Shown here one piece after another: positions 25,336 through 38,072 of a stretch of DNA of 64,000 bases (position 1 is the stretch's first letter; each line of letters begins with the position of its first letter). The stretch covers positions 62,001-126,000 of the forward strand of contig JAQFWX010000054.1 in the NCBI GenBank assembly GCA_027605045.1, given 5' to 3'. The position numbers were made by a program, and so were the translations under genes. The notes below the pieces were generated by a model, which was not told the origin of the DNA, searched no databases, and worked only from the letters and a program-made list of their open reading frames with translations. The stretch is from Phallus indusiatus. Taxonomy: Eukaryota > Basidiomycota > Agaricomycetes > Phallales > Phallaceae.

Positions 25336-26487
25336 CTATATTTTTTTATCCGTCTTCAACAATCCTTTCACTTTCCAAAGGGAGTCAATATTTTCCAACT
25401 GACGCCGTAATCGTGGTTGATTGTTCATGAACCGATCAGAGACTATAACATATGAAACATACCAGGGAAACAAAGTGAGAATCTCTCAGAAGGTTTGCAA
25501 CAGTTTTTTCGAGTTGATCAGCAGGCATAGTTTTCAAACGTTCAATATCGAGTAAGGATAGTGGATCATTTTTACTTCAGAGCGTCAGTGACAAATAGGG
25601 AAGCATTGCTCACAATTACCTAGTAGAATAATCACCATGTTTTTCCGACTCGAGAGGTACGGGAGACGATCCTGGGAAAGAAACAGATGGTTCAACAGTT
25701 ATAGCAGAGTGATGGTCAATATGTTGGCTTGAGCAGAGTTGAAGGACGTCATCCGAATTCATGGTACTCCCTCTATTGGCTGCAACAGATATCCGTTGAG
25801 GGAAGAGATCAAGAGAATTCACAGTTTGACTCTGGCTTTGGGTGCACTGGAAATGTGGGATGTTTTGCGTGGAAGATATACGCATTTGAGGAATGGGATT
25901 TGGTGGGTTCGAGCTAAGCTTGCAGAGGCATATTGGAGCAATCATGTTTACAAATTGAGTGGCCATGGAAGGATCAGTAAAGCTAATTTGAAAACGACGG
26001 TATTTCTATGTTCGCGGTGGTTGCATCACTCCTGGAACTCATTAGCCGGAGGACCCTTACCGTCGTTTGACCGCTGGGGATTTTCTGAGGTGTTTTAGTG
26101 TATTTGAAGCCAACGACGGAGTCGCGATAAACCACCCGTAGAGATAGACCAATGCTTTGGCTCTGGTTGGCTTGGGTAGGTAAGAAGCTTGCGGAAGAAG
26201 CCCTACTGTTAAAAGAAAGGAGATCCATTTCCTCCTTCAAAACAGATAAATAACGAACTGTAGTGAACTCCAGACGAGAAACATACGAGAGTGATGTCCT
26301 TTGTCCAAAGAATTTTTAGCAATGCGGTTTGTAGTTCACCTTTGTCGTTCTTGCCGAAACTTAGGTAAAGTTCAGGAAAAGCAAAATGTTGCCAGACGGC
26401 ATCAGAACTAGTGGGTTTGCAAGCAACATGTCCCGGATCGTCAGATGGGTATGATCTAGAATATTTCAACAGACTGAATTTCGACAT
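25336..26487 (-). CDS. REC114: probable meiotic recombination protein Rec114
   Basis: The exons join in phase. They are MSKFSLLKYSRSYP to WTKDITL; then, after a 52-base intron, EEMDLLSFNSRASSASFL and IGLSLRVVYRDSVVGFKYT; then KYRRFQISFTDPSMATQFVN, MIAPICLCK; a Ser/Gln-rich linker; and SLLDIERLKTMPADQLEKTV, ANLLRDSHFVSLLENIDSLW. The layout is a beta-rich N-terminal domain (PH-like, with RRFQxxF and CxCK near its end), a disordered middle and a short helical C-terminus. This is the Rec114 architecture, and the segment patterns resemble fungal Rec114/Rec7 as I know it. Rec114 with Mei4 promotes Spo11-dependent double-strand breaks. The family diverges fast, so the call rests on architecture and a few motifs. 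Only 137 bases separate it from the nucleoporin start. Confidence 0.6.
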
Positions 26488-26538
26488 GACTACAAGAGAA
26501 TGGAATCGATTTACTAAGCGCTCGATTCAAACGCTGGC

Positions 26539-28199
26539 ATGTATCCAAAACAGCCGATTATAAGTGAGTAATACTATCAGAGATAATAAATCATGAATCT
26601 ACATAGTTTCGTTGACATCTTCACAAGTCGACACTGATCCCGGAGTCGACGATATATTAGCCATGTGAGTACGGAAATTAATTACGTTTCAAATTTTTCT
26701 GAAAGTTGGCGATACTAGTTTACTCGCACTAGCCTCTCCTGAGGTAGACATAAAGGCTATAACAATAGGCTTTGGTATGCTTTTATTTATTTATCATTTA
26801 TACGTGCATCTTATCATCGTATTCAGGAAACACGGACGTTGAGAGCTCTTAGTAAGATTGTGTTCGGTTGCCATGCTTGCAAACTTTGAGGGTTTTCTCA
26901 AAGTTTAAATATTTTCAAAGTCTGGTATACCCTTGAAAGGCATTTGGAAGCACATCCAAAACATCGTGAACGCTTCCCTTCATTCCAGTCGTCACCTCCG
27001 CTACTTGCTAAAGGAAGCAGTGAACCCTTAGAAGGGCCTAGTGTCTTTGCACAGTATTTTCATGGAAGGTATCAATATCAACATCAACAACTCACGTACT
27101 GCCATTATTGACGATGTTTAAGGGATGGCTTATCTGATATCTCAACCAGGCACCCGGATCTGACCCCACCACCTGAGTGGAAAACCCAGTACCTTCAACC
27201 TACTGAGCGTTCTGCAGTAGACATAACAATGGAGATAATTCGTGACTGTCCTCCCCAGACCATCACTTATGTTGCCCTTGGGCCGTTAACAAATTTGGCT
27301 CAAATTCTACGTCATGATGGTGATTGTTTTGCGGAGCGAATTGGTCGTGTTATTATCATGGGAGGGGCTCTTGACGCTCCCGGGAATGTAACACCAGTCG
27401 CCGAATGTATGTGAAGAACCTTTGCGCTTGTATCAAAATGATTTGAATTTCTCATAAAGTTAATTTCTACGCGGATCCTTTCGCCGTCCATGAAGTTTTG
27501 ACTTCGAAGTCTCTCCCTCTAGAACGTGTCTTTATTCTGCCTCTAGACTTGACTGGCAGCCACGTTCTTCCATTTTCTGAGTACAAAGAGCACGTTGATC
27601 CAGCCTTTGAAAATGCAAGCAATCCGTCTCAAATAGAAGGAAAAACTCCATTGGTGCATTTTACTTCGTCGGTGCTAGAGTTGACCAGAGAAGTATTACT
27701 GATTCCTCCACTCCTTGACGTGCGCTTAGGCTCTCCCATTCGAGATAGATTATGCTAGGGTTTGGAATTGACGGGATGGAATTACACGACCCAGTGGCTA
27801 TGTGGTGTGCTATTTCTAATCCGCTAGTTCCCAACCAAGACAGTTTGCAGCACGGATGGGGCGTGCACAAGCGAATGTTTCAAGTGGAAAGGTTCGTTCA
27901 ACCATCATCACTGCTAATTTAGGTATAACTTTCTTAGTAGACATGGTGAAATCACACGAGGAATGCTCGTGACTGATAAAAGAGAAAACGAAAGCAATTA
28001 TGAACCTAACGACAATCGCGAACAAGTCCATACCCTCCAGGAATCAAATTTGAGTCCGAAGCGCTATTCTCCCGAGATTGTCCACCAAATGTTGCCAAAG
28101 ACTATTCAAGGTGTAAACATTGTCACGCGAACCCCAGGAAATGAACTCTTAGTAGAAATGATTATGCAGAGGATTTTTTGTGTTAAAGAGCCAGTATAG
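26539..28199 (+). CDS. inosine/uridine-preferring nucleoside hydrolase family protein
   Basis: Hydrolyses nucleosides to base and ribose in salvage. The N-terminal metal-site motif DTDPGVDDILA is complete after splicing at 26558-26603. ITIGFGNTDVESSYLNIFKV then requires two further short introns. Downstream are TITYVALGPLTNLAQIL, IGRVIIMGGALDAPGNVTPV, EFNFYADPFAVHEVL and RVFILPLDLTGSHVLP. An intron ending GATAG at about 27750 restores TREIMLGFGIDGMELHDPVA, containing the C-terminal metal-binding GxxGxELHD block. Without that splice the frame hits a stop. About 380 residues, slightly long for the family because of insertions near ERHLEAHPKHRERF and SNYEPNDNREQVH. No signal peptide, so probably cytosolic. 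Substrate preference cannot be read from the sequence. Confidence 0.9.
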
Positions 28200-28395
28200 A
28201 CGAAACCAGAATAATCATGTATCATGTTTAAGCGCCTGGTGTTAGCCTCTCCTATATTCAATATTCATATTCAACTCTCGCCACATCGTGACCTCCTTGC
28301 CCAACTACTTTCTCCCTCCTTTAATTCTACTACCTTATATATTTGTATCATTCTCGAGTTGAATACTCTTGGGCACCTATTTTCCTAGCTGTGGA

Positions 28396-31384
28396 ATGGC
28401 CATGAATGGACACACTCCTGTAGACGACTTCACGCTACAAAAGCTGCAAATCGTTAACGACGAGAAACAATTCACGTTAGTTGCATTTGTCTTCGTATAT
28501 CACTATTTGGAAACCGTTCACACTATTAGGTCAGAACTATCCGCCCAAATTGAACGATGGGGCCTAAGGGACGCCGGGTTTGACTATAACGTTGTCGCCG
28601 TCTTTGGCTCTCAATCAACGGGTAAAAGTGCGTAAAGATATCTAACGGGGTTTCTTTGAACACGAACTCGAGTTATTGTAGGTACATTATTGAATCGACT
28701 TTTTGGAGCCACCTTCGACGTCATGAATGAGTCTAGCAGACAACAAACAACTAAAGGTATGTAACAGGGTAAAACTGGCGCGTAAGGTGTTGCATCATAC
28801 TTTCGAAATTAGGCATCTGGATGTGTCGCGGGCAAGGAATGAATGTAATGGTGATGGACGTTGAAGGTACTGATGGTCGCGAGCGTGGTGAAGACCAAGT
28901 ATGTATCAAGTAATACAAACTATATAGTTTTCTGATGACAATTTCAAAAAATCCTAGGACTTCGAACGCAAATCGGCACTTTTTTCTCTAGCGTCATCTG
29001 AAGTCCTCCTCATCAATCTCTGGGAGCATCAAATAGGGCTGTATCAAGGTGCCAATATGGGTCTTTTGAAAACGGTTTTTGAAGTCAATCTTGGTCTTTT
29101 CGGAAAACCTTCTTCAGATATGTAAGCCCTGTCATTCTTAATTGTTCCACTTGACTCATACGTTTTGATGAAAGGACTGCCGGTCGCACCCTACTCCTGT
29201 TTGTGATTCGAGATCACCTCGGTGTCACACCTCTTTCCAATCTTTCTCGTACTTTGCAAGCCGATATTACCAAGATATGGGATAGCATTTCTAAACCTCA
29301 AGATCTGCAAGACCGAAAACTCGAGGATTATTTTGACCTAGCCTTTACTGCACTACCACATAAGGTATATATACTTATATTTGATTCTTGTGAAGTGTAT
29401 GCTCACCTTCGTTATAAGATTTTGGCCGCCGATAAATTCGAAGAAGGCGTCGCGGATTTACGAAAACGGTTCATTGACAAAGAAAATCCAGACTTTGTTC
29501 TTAAACCGGTCTATCATAAACGTATTCCTGCAGACGGTGTTGCTCACTATATGGAAGGCATTTGGGTTTGTCATCTTCTCAAACGGTTATACTTGATCTG
29601 TACATATGATACCTTTAGGAACAAATACAAAACAACAAGGATTTGGATCTCCCAACTCAACAGGAGCTTCTAGCCCAATTCCGTTGCGATGAGATTGCGA
29701 AGTCGGCATTGGAGCAGTTCTCGGTTCAAGCGCGAAGCCAGAAACGAACCATTGAGGCCGGTAATGTTGTAGACGGACTGGGAGAGATGATGCGTTCTTG
29801 GAAAGATCAGGCATTGGGTAACTTGTCTCTCATTATTATAGTTATTTTCTAAAACTCTTCTTTTATAGCTCAATTTGATCGTGAAGCATCACGATATCAC
29901 AAAGCCGTTTATCGGAAAAAACGAGGTGATTTGATAGGCCAGATCAATTCTATTCTGTCCCCGCTGTTTTTGGGTCAACTCAAAAATCTTCACAAATTCG
30001 TTTTGGTCAAATTCAAGGAGGAGCTGAAGGAGGGAGTGCGCGCGGAGAATTACAACTACGGCGAAGTCGTCTCACAGGCGCGTGAGCGACTCCAAAACCG
30101 ATTCAAACAAGGCGTCCAAGCACTTACGAAAATCCGAGAGGAAGGTGACAGTGAGGAGGAATGGAACTGGCATGAGGAGGAAGAACTACTGAAAGTTGAA
30201 GTTGAGGCGGTTGCCACCCAAATGCGCTCAGACGAAACCAAAAAGATGCTGAACCTTATGGAGGTATGGCGTTTGGGCCGTGTCGCTTGTTGTATAATCA
30301 TATAATAACTTCTGGTTGCTTTACAGCGTACCGTTAGGAAAAGTATTTCAGATCCTGTTGAGCTTTATCTGGGTGCAGCAGCCCCCGACATGTGGGATAG
30401 CGTCTTCAATTCCTTCCGGGATATACTTGGAAAAGCCGAGGAATCGTATTTAACTAAAGCAAAGAGTTTCAATTGCACGGATGAAGAAAATGACCTGGCC
30501 TTGGCCGTACTTCGTCGCCGAGCATGGCTAGCTTTACGGTCAAAGATAGATGAACAGACTGCCGATACGACTCTAATAGGAAAACTCCGAGTCCGGTTTG
30601 AAGACAAATTCCGTTATGACGAAAATGGCGTGCCGCGAGTTTGGAGACCTGGTGACGACATTGACACCGCTTTCCGCCTGGCTCGCGACAAGGTGCGAAT
30701 TTGTTTTATTCTTGGGCACAATTTTTGAACCAGAAACAGACGCTGGAGCTGATACCTTTGTATGCCTCAATGATACCCCAAAATCCTGATGTGAAATTCA
30801 CTTTGCCATCTGAGCCTGCATCTTCGTTGTCTGGAGAAGACGAGTTTGATTTTCCGTCGACCTTGCAAGTTCTTTCTCCAACCAAAATGGCAGACATTAC
30901 GACCAAATTCCGACGCGATGCAGATGCTTTCTTTGTTGAGGCGAAACGCAGCACTGTGTCTAGTGTGGCCCAAATACCTGTGTGGATGTATGCAGTGTTG
31001 GTTGTGTTGGGATGGAACGAAGCGATGGCCGTACTATTCAACCCGTTATATTTTGTGCTTGTGATTGGCGCACTTGGAGTAGCGTAAGTTCTGAGTAATG
31101 TTATGAACTGGTCTTTATTTGACCGTTCTTCTTTCAACAGCTACATCATCTTTCAGCTCAATTTGGCTGGTCCCTTGTATCAAGTAACCCTGACTGTGAC
31201 TGATGAGGTTTGTTCGCAAACATCAGCAAACAAATTTGCTCCTGACATACATAACTGCTTTCAGATCCGCCGTCAAATTGCAAAACGGCTGCGCGAGCAT
31301 TTCTCCGAACCTATTCTAGCACCTCCTAGGCCTGAGCCTAGTAGTCGACAAAATGAGACAGTAGACGAGGACTTTATTCGATAA
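28396..31384 (+). CDS. SEY1: Sey1 dynamin-like GTPase for ER membrane fusion
   Basis: Fungal counterpart of atlastin and RHD3, fusing ER tubules. The N-terminal GTPase domain has the P-loop GSQSTGKS at residues 53-60, split by an intron after the Ser. It continues with [40 protein letters not shown] (DxEG switch) and [18 protein letters not shown] (the RD guanine-specificity motif). A long helical stalk follows (GGxVDG-like [35 protein letters not shown]). The C-terminal [18 protein letters not shown] and [18 protein letters not shown] are characteristic of Sey1. Two closely spaced hydrophobic segments near [20 protein letters not shown] and [20 protein letters not shown] form the ER hairpin, and an amphipathic tail follows. 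About nine introns are needed. Confidence 0.94.
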
Positions 31385-31631
31385 TTCTTATTTCTTTCTG
31401 GATACACTTTTTTCTTTTTGAAAAAATACATCGCATTTTCCATATTTAACTGCAGTAAACCTAGTGCCGCAGGCACTGGCATCAGGTTGACTCGAAGTCG
31501 AATTTGTAAGTCTCATCTCACGTGGCAGACCCTTGCCGGCACGTGGTGAGCCGGCCAATGCCGAAAAGAGGGGAGCCCCGTTTGTTACATGTTACAATTA
31601 GGGCTGACTAGCTTCAAATTCGTCCAAAAAA

Positions 31632-34600
31632 ATGTCGACAGCGACGATGCAGCGACCACTCGACAGCGAAACTTCTATCCTGTTTCGTCAGCCGCTGGCA
31701 CCTATACGTTCGATGGACGCCCGTCACTCTATTGACGATCTAAAGCTGGTCTTTTCTTCTTCATATACTTCCCTTTCCGCGGCAAGATCTTATTCGGACA
31801 ACGATGATGAGCGACACTCGTTTTATCAACGTCGCAAATATTCAGTTCCGGCACTGTAAGCCAAATGGCTTGTTCTTATCCTGATATTACTCATGTATTC
31901 TTCCCATTCAGCACGATCTCTCGGCTCCCACATGGTCGTCGTCGATCTCGCAATTCACCAGTAATTTCTGCATCTCACACTCTGAACCGTTCATACCATG
32001 GATCTCAACGAAGAACTTCACTTCCTGCTCTCCATTTTCACGAGGCAAAAGTCGCTACTCTGCGTCTGGAGACCCCTCTACCTAATGGAGACGCTATCCC
32101 CGATGACATATATCGTCAGCTAAAAACCTATACATTTGGTTCCCCGGATTCTCAAAGAGTAACACACGAGGACCAATACATAAACGAGGATGATGATGAG
32201 AAGATACGAGATAGTCGTGCCAAACGGCGTAATACCAGCAGTGGCTTATCCAAGGAGTCTTTATCAACCACACCGTCTATCAGACCTCAATCTTCTTTAT
32301 CGTCATTTTCCTCCGAGGGAATCGTCATCGGCGAACTCCAGACGGATAATCAGAGCGAACCGGACTGGAACACTGTTATGAACGATACCGCATCAGGCCG
32401 AACATCCACTCGTCCGTCATCAAGCTTGGACAGCGCCAGTGTTCGCAGCGAACCTCGACGTTCCTCTATTGTTTCCCAACCCGTTCTAAGGCGTCAGTCG
32501 CGTTCCGCTAATGAATTGAAATCGGATATTGATCAAGTTGACATTGCGAAAACCCCCACACAGACCTCGTTCCGTTCAACATCCCAGCAGCCTCTGTTTG
32601 ACTGGTCCAAAAATAATGCATCGTCTAACGCTACAGGTTCTTCCGATCAGGCGTACATTGGTTTTGATTTGCCTTTTATATTCAATAGTCAAAACCGAAA
32701 TCCTTCAGCAATGCCGAAGTCTTCAAGCCATGCCAAAGGCAATGTGGAAAGTACTAGCTTCCAGCCTCTTTCCCTTGACAGTCCCTCTATGATATCATTA
32801 ACCGGCGTCGTACAATCTACCCCGTTAAAAGGACAAGCCTCAAGCGGTAATATCTTTAGTCGATTGAAGGCCAAAGTCAAACAAACCTTGCCTCAGCATG
32901 AAGATACATTTATGAAACACATCATGGATCCCGAATGGACATTTCGTCCCATGTCTCAATCCGAATATCACTCTAGAATTAGAGATCACGATAGTGGTCA
33001 TAAATTAGTGGATAGCCCAGAAGGCTGGTCGTGCCAACCTATTGGGGAGTTCATTGTTTTTAAAATGTGGATGCCAAATAACTCTATACCAGTTCCTCCT
33101 CGTATGTCGCATTGCCCGCTTGATCTACCTGATTCTGAATTACTTTATTAGCCAACGTCAAACCACCTCATTGCAACCAATTACGAATTCATCGACTTAT
33201 GGATTCCCCTTCTACAGGTTCTACCCCTCTAGTCATTGTTCACCGTCATTCTCAGGTCCAAGGATTTAGTTTATACCGTTATGCAAGTCAAGCGACCACA
33301 GATGCAATCCTTTTGGCACCGAAACATGTTTTGAGACAATATACCCGAACAAGGAGCACGCGTTCTTTGAAAACGCATGGATTAATCGAAGATGTGAAAC
33401 CTCCACTTGTCCCTCGTCAGTCATCCGCAACGGATCGTCATAATTCCGAAGGGGCGAACGGTCCTTCGGCTGTTATTGGTGGTTTGGATCGACCCTCAGC
33501 CTTCACAACAAATCGTCCAATCTACTCGGACCAGCAAATGTTATTTTCACCGGAACCTTCAAGACCGCCCACGGCTTCTTCCATGGGGACAGATCATTCT
33601 TTATCAGTGATCACAGATTCCTCAAAGACTTTAGAATATCCACGAATTATCTCCAGTTCAGAATATATATTATCTTCTGAGCCCTCATCGCCTCGTTCTC
33701 CCAGGTTTAGTACAAGTCATGCAGAAGCCTTTGCGATGATACCCGATTATATCCCGGCGGCCACATCCGCACATCCACAGACCCTACATGGTCAAAAGAG
33801 TACCTTTGGATGGCTGAAAGCGTTTTCTAGCAAACCATCTTTACACAAAGATCCAAGAGAACCTTCATCTCCTGCTACAGACGAAGAAGAGGAGCTTAAG
33901 AAGGGGGACTTCGTTGGGCCATGGGTAAAAATCGCTCCTCGAGCCGATCGCGTGGAGGCTGAACGACAAGTCAAACAAGTATCGGAGTCTTTTGAATGTG
34001 TGGGTCTGATCCCCCCACATGAAAAGAGAAAGAAACGGCGAAATAACAACAATACAACTGTGGAAGAATGTGCGGCTTTAGAAAAAATCTCATCTGACAG
34101 TATGTGCATGCTACTGCCACTTTGGTCAGAGCAGATAGAAACGCCCCTATCATCGCACGCGTCACTTTCGGGAAAATCTATCAGGAGCGGGCAATCTTCG
34201 ATGAGCAAACCATCCGTTCCACTAGAAGACCGAAAGTATCTGTTAGTGAGCTACGTTCCACACGAGGAAGAGGTCAGTAACAAGCGACGGAGATCTCCAG
34301 GCGGGAATACCTCACCGCACTCTAACTATACACAAGCATTTCACGCTACTGGTGAAATATTGACTTATGGAGACTTACGTTCATCGGGACTGCGTCTTCC
34401 CCAGAAAGGATTTTGTGTGAACGGCACTAGTGCAATCACTATATCCCAAGAGCAAAAGCCTCACGTTCTCGCTGTTTGTCCAAATAGGCAGGATGGTGTC
34501 ATGATTGATCATGAAGCTCTGGAGGCATTTGGATTTGTCGAGACGTCGCCCGAGGGTGCCAGACTGAGCGAGATGGGCAAAGCTGTCGCCGAGATGGTAT

Positions 34601-34638
34601 GGTGTGGATGTATTACATTGGTAACGTTTATGTCATAA
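31632..34638 (+). CDS. large disordered protein of unknown function
   Basis: Three exons. MSTATMQRPLDSETSIL to SVPAL splices at a GTAAGC donor (31855) to TISRLPHGRRRSRNS, and the third exon begins PNVKPPHCNQLRIHRL after an intron starting near 33102. The product is about 950 residues and mostly Ser/Pro/Thr-rich. Two islands look folded. The first is near 32890-33260 (EDTFMKHIMDPEWTFRPMSQ, then GWSCQPIGEFIVFKMWMP and TPLVIVHRHSQVQGFSLYRY). The second is at the C-terminus, ending ARLSEMGKAVAEMVWCGCIT. No signal peptide is present, and the terminal hydrophobic stretch is too short to call a membrane anchor. The family is not recognised. Many SP/TP sites and basic RRxS motifs suggest phosphorylation, which is inference. 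Confidence 0.75.
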
Positions 34639-34998
34639 CACGGATTTCAACGGATGGTTAAGAGATCATTATATATATTAGCTTTGTTCATTCACTGACA
34701 TTATTTTCTTAATTTTTATATTGGGAGCAGTAGACATTGTTCCTTTATTCAATCTTACTATTCACGCTCGATGTTTTCATTACGCGACTGTATTCACACA
34801 TAACCAGCCCAAACTGATTAGAATATATATCAAAGGATTTTATGACAATATTACACGGGGTGTAAGCTCCTCATTCGCCTGTGCATAGTAAATGTTGCAC
34901 GTTTTACATAATAATAGGTGACTGCGCAGTGCGGCCACAGCCATTCTGAACCGTGACAACAACAGCGATTACCGTACAACTTCAAGTAGCATACCATT
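34639..34998. other. intergenic region
   Basis: Between the disordered orphan and RVS161 on the same strand. It is AT-rich, with no coding segment. The last 50 bases are likely the 5' untranslated region of RVS161. Confidence 0.5.
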
Positions 34999-36266
34999 AT
35001 GAGTTGGTCAGGGTAAGTACCTCGTACTTCATACTAGAAATTTAGTCTCAATTTTTGGTAGATTTAAGAAATCAATTAATAGAGGGACCACCACGGTGAT
35101 CGCCCATTTTCCAATGAGAAATTCACTCTGGATGTTAATCGGTGTTTAGTTGATGCAAAAAACGGGCCAGGTCGAGCGTACAATAGATAGAGAATTTGCT
35201 GATGAAGAATCTAAATTCAAAGCGTAAGCCACCTTGCACATACCAGTCAGCCAATTCGGCTAAGTTAGCACACCGTAGTTTCGAGAAAGAAAGTAATAAT
35301 CTACAGAAGGACAGCAAATCTTATATTGACGCATTGCGAGGTTAGATATCCCTTATTTTTGAGCGATATTTTTGACTAAGCTGGTATTCCCTTCAGCGAT
35401 GACCGCTGCGCAAAGCCGTATAGCTGGACATGTCGACGTTTTCTATGGATCGGCTGACCGAACCTCAGAAGGAGCAATGGCCGCAAACGCGTATAAACGT
35501 TCGGTTGATGATTTAGAAGGGATAGTTTCACGTGAACTGGCAGGTTTATAGTCATGTCTCTTGAAGCCCAATTCATTATTCTTGCAGGAAGCTCCATATC
35601 GAACGACCATTCAAGAACCTATAGGGAAAATGTGTGCCTATTTTCCAGTTGTCAATGACACCATTGCTAAGAGAAACAAAAAGGTATATTCTTTGCCCAT
35701 GTTGTTGTTAGTTGCTCATTACATCGTCCAGCTGCTTGATTATGACTCTGCTCGAAGTAAGTTGCGAAAAGCAATAGATAAACCCGGCGAAGATCCACTG
35801 AAACTACCTAAGGTAAGTAGCTACTCATTCATTCCATTCAATCCCGTCACACGTTCGTTACAGACTCAGCAAGAACACGATGAAGCCAAAGACGTTTTCG
35901 AAACAATAAATGAACAAATACTTACTGAATTGCCTCAACTTCTCGACCTTCGTATTCCCTACTTTGATCCCAGTTTTGAAGCCATGATCCGATTGCAAAT
36001 CAAATTTGCTGAAGAAGGCTATGAGAAGCTTGGCGGTGTACAGCGGTAAGATAGATATATAGATGCTATCACTCAATCGGGTTTTAACTGTGTTGTCTTC
36101 TCGAAGGTACTTCCCAGATAGCGTCAGAGATGATTACGCCTCTGGACAATTAGATGCTCAAGTTTGTCTCGGTTTTTAACGACCATATTGACACTGACCT
36201 TTCTTCCTCTGATAGGTTGAACAAGCTTTGCAGGAGATGAAAGAACTATCTATTTGTGGTGCTTGA
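34999..36266 (+). CDS. RVS161: BAR-domain amphiphysin-like protein Rvs161 (Hob3)
   Basis: Membrane-curving BAR protein that dimerises with Rvs167 at endocytic sites. The first exon MSWSG splices directly to FKKSINRGTTTVMQKTGQVE, the near-invariant N-terminal amphipathic helix of the family. BAR-domain segments follow: FEKESNNLQKDSKSYIDALR, AMTAAQSRIAGHVDVFYGSA, AMAANAYKRSVDDLE, PIGKMCAYFPVVNDTIAKRN, LLDYDSARSKLRKAIDKPGE and LPQLLDLRIPYFDPSFEAMI. Length is about 265 residues and there is no SH3 domain, so it is the Rvs161 rather than the Rvs167 paralogue. At least six introns. PalC follows 188 bases downstream on the same strand. Confidence 0.93.
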
Positions 36267-36454
36267 TACACACGAACAATTTCAGTTCTATCTGTTCATG
36301 TAATTAAGATGCTGTGTACGAAATTGAAAGACTTCCCATTCACGAGAGAAAGTTACAACCGAGGTCGGACTTCCAAGTGAACACTGCTTGTGTTACCCAA
36401 ACTATTCAGTACATAAATCTTGTCTATAACCCCGATCGTTTCACAAATTACTAG

Positions 36455-37971
36455 ATGGAATGCTATCAATTCGAGTTACCAACGACTGGAGCTATTTCTT
36501 TTACTGAGAACTGCATTGATGAGTCACAGAAATACACGGCTTTCCTGTCTACGGCGACCTCTGCCAGAGCTAGCCTTCGTGGCATTCTCAAGGAGAGTAA
36601 ACGGGTTGATGGGGAGAAGGATTATCTCAAGATCGTAAAGGTTACCATCTTAAAACATCTACCGCATACAACGTGCATATTCTAAAAGTTCGTTAGGTCG
36701 TTGAAGATTATTTGCCACATTTGTACGGCATTATGAAAACAGCTGAGTCCGGAAAGATATCCTTCTCGCGGGAACCTAGTTAGTGGGCGTTACTAAATGC
36801 AATGAAAATTCAAAAAGATTTACTTCCTACCCTAGCTTTCAGCTGGAGGATGACGTTAGGATCGAATGTTTTCCAGCATTCTCCCCGGACGTCCGTCGTG
36901 GGACTTCCTGCCGAATTGGCCTTCACCTTACTTACATATGCCTTTGCGTTATCCAATCTCGCTCGTTCAATGGTCATTATCCTAGGTGATTATGAACACA
37001 ACCGACATTTGTTAGAATCAGACCGCAAGACGAAGGACGACAGGCTACAGTCAGCTCTAACACTTCTCTGCCGAGCAAGTGGGGTATTCTTGTATATTGC
37101 GCAAGTTATTTTACCCAAAACAGAGGCATTGAATCCCGAATCTTCAAAAAGGATTCCAGATATGAATAAGGACGTTGTTGCAGCATTATCATCGTAAAGT
37201 TTAATTTCTTAATTTCAAAAGGGTTTTGCCCACTCATGATTCGCTTGTCTTGTAGATTGGTTCTTGCGGACGCTCAGCGTTTGGCAATCAGGAAATCATT
37301 GACAAAAGCCACGCTTGAAGCAACACTTTCTCCAGGACCCCCATTACCAAAATCACATCCCTTTCCTGCTTTAATTGCTAAATTATACATCCATTGCGCT
37401 TCAAGCTTTTCAACAGCTCAAAGTTTGGCCAAAACCTTCGGCGATGGCGATATCTCTTCAGATCTACGAAAATATTTTGCTAGCGAGAACTCGTTTACAT
37501 TGGCATTGGCTTATAAGTGGCTCGGAGTCGACGCTGGAGAATCAGGATCCCGCACTGGCATAGCGGTCGGTTTTCTTAGCCTCGCACGAACAGAGTTAGA
37601 GAGCTTGAGGAATATCAAGAAAGCACTGTTAGGAAAGAGTAGCGATTTTAGCAAGGAAAATAAATCTTGGATACTGATTGAATTGAATTCGGTAAACGTA
37701 TTTTTGGACAGCTACCGGAAACTAAACGATACTGTAGGTAACTTTTACCTTGCTATACCGATATTAATGCACACGGGTTTAGGTATACTTTCAACCCGTA
37801 CCACCTAAGAGCGAAATCCAGTCGCTCATACCTACGGGCAAATCACTAATATCCATGAAGGAATATGAACCACCTGAACCAAGCTTTCAACCCGAGTCGG
37901 CGGATGACTTATCAGATGATGCAAACGAGAAACCTCAGAATTCGTACGCGTTGGCGGGTTCCTATTTCTGA
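36455..37971 (+). CDS. palC: BRO1-domain pH-signalling protein PalC
   Basis: PalC links the plasma-membrane pH sensor to ESCRT-III in the Rim101/PacC alkaline-response pathway. The sequence begins MECYQFELPTTGAISFTENC, then STATSARASLRGILKESKRV and DYLKIVKVVEDYLPHLYGI. Further exons form the helical BRO1 domain (LGSNVFQHSPRTSVVGLPAE, FALSNLARSMVIILGDYE, LTLLCRASGVFLYIAQVILP, ADAQRLAIRKSLTKATLE). The terminal exon VYFQPVPPKSEIQSLIPTGK is typical of palC and follows the intron near 37735-37781. The protein has only the BRO1 domain, without the coiled-coil and Pro-rich tail of PalA/Rim20 or Bro1, which supports PalC. About 430 residues. Convergent with the HAD gene, with 101 bases between stops. 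Confidence 0.85.
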
Positions 37972-38072
37972 AGCCAAAGATACGTATACTTCTACTATAT
38001 ATATATCTAAACAATTTGTAGCCATTTATAACTGGATATCGTGTATTTCTCATGTGATTGTGTTAATAGATT

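Noticed and set aside
27661..28031. Minus-strand frames opposite the nucleoside hydrolase
   Set aside because: Shadows of the + strand exons, which carry the ELHD metal-site motif.
33792..34208. Minus-strand frame of 138 codons inside the disordered orphan
   Set aside because: It lies opposite a continuous coding exon with consistent coding composition and has no motifs.
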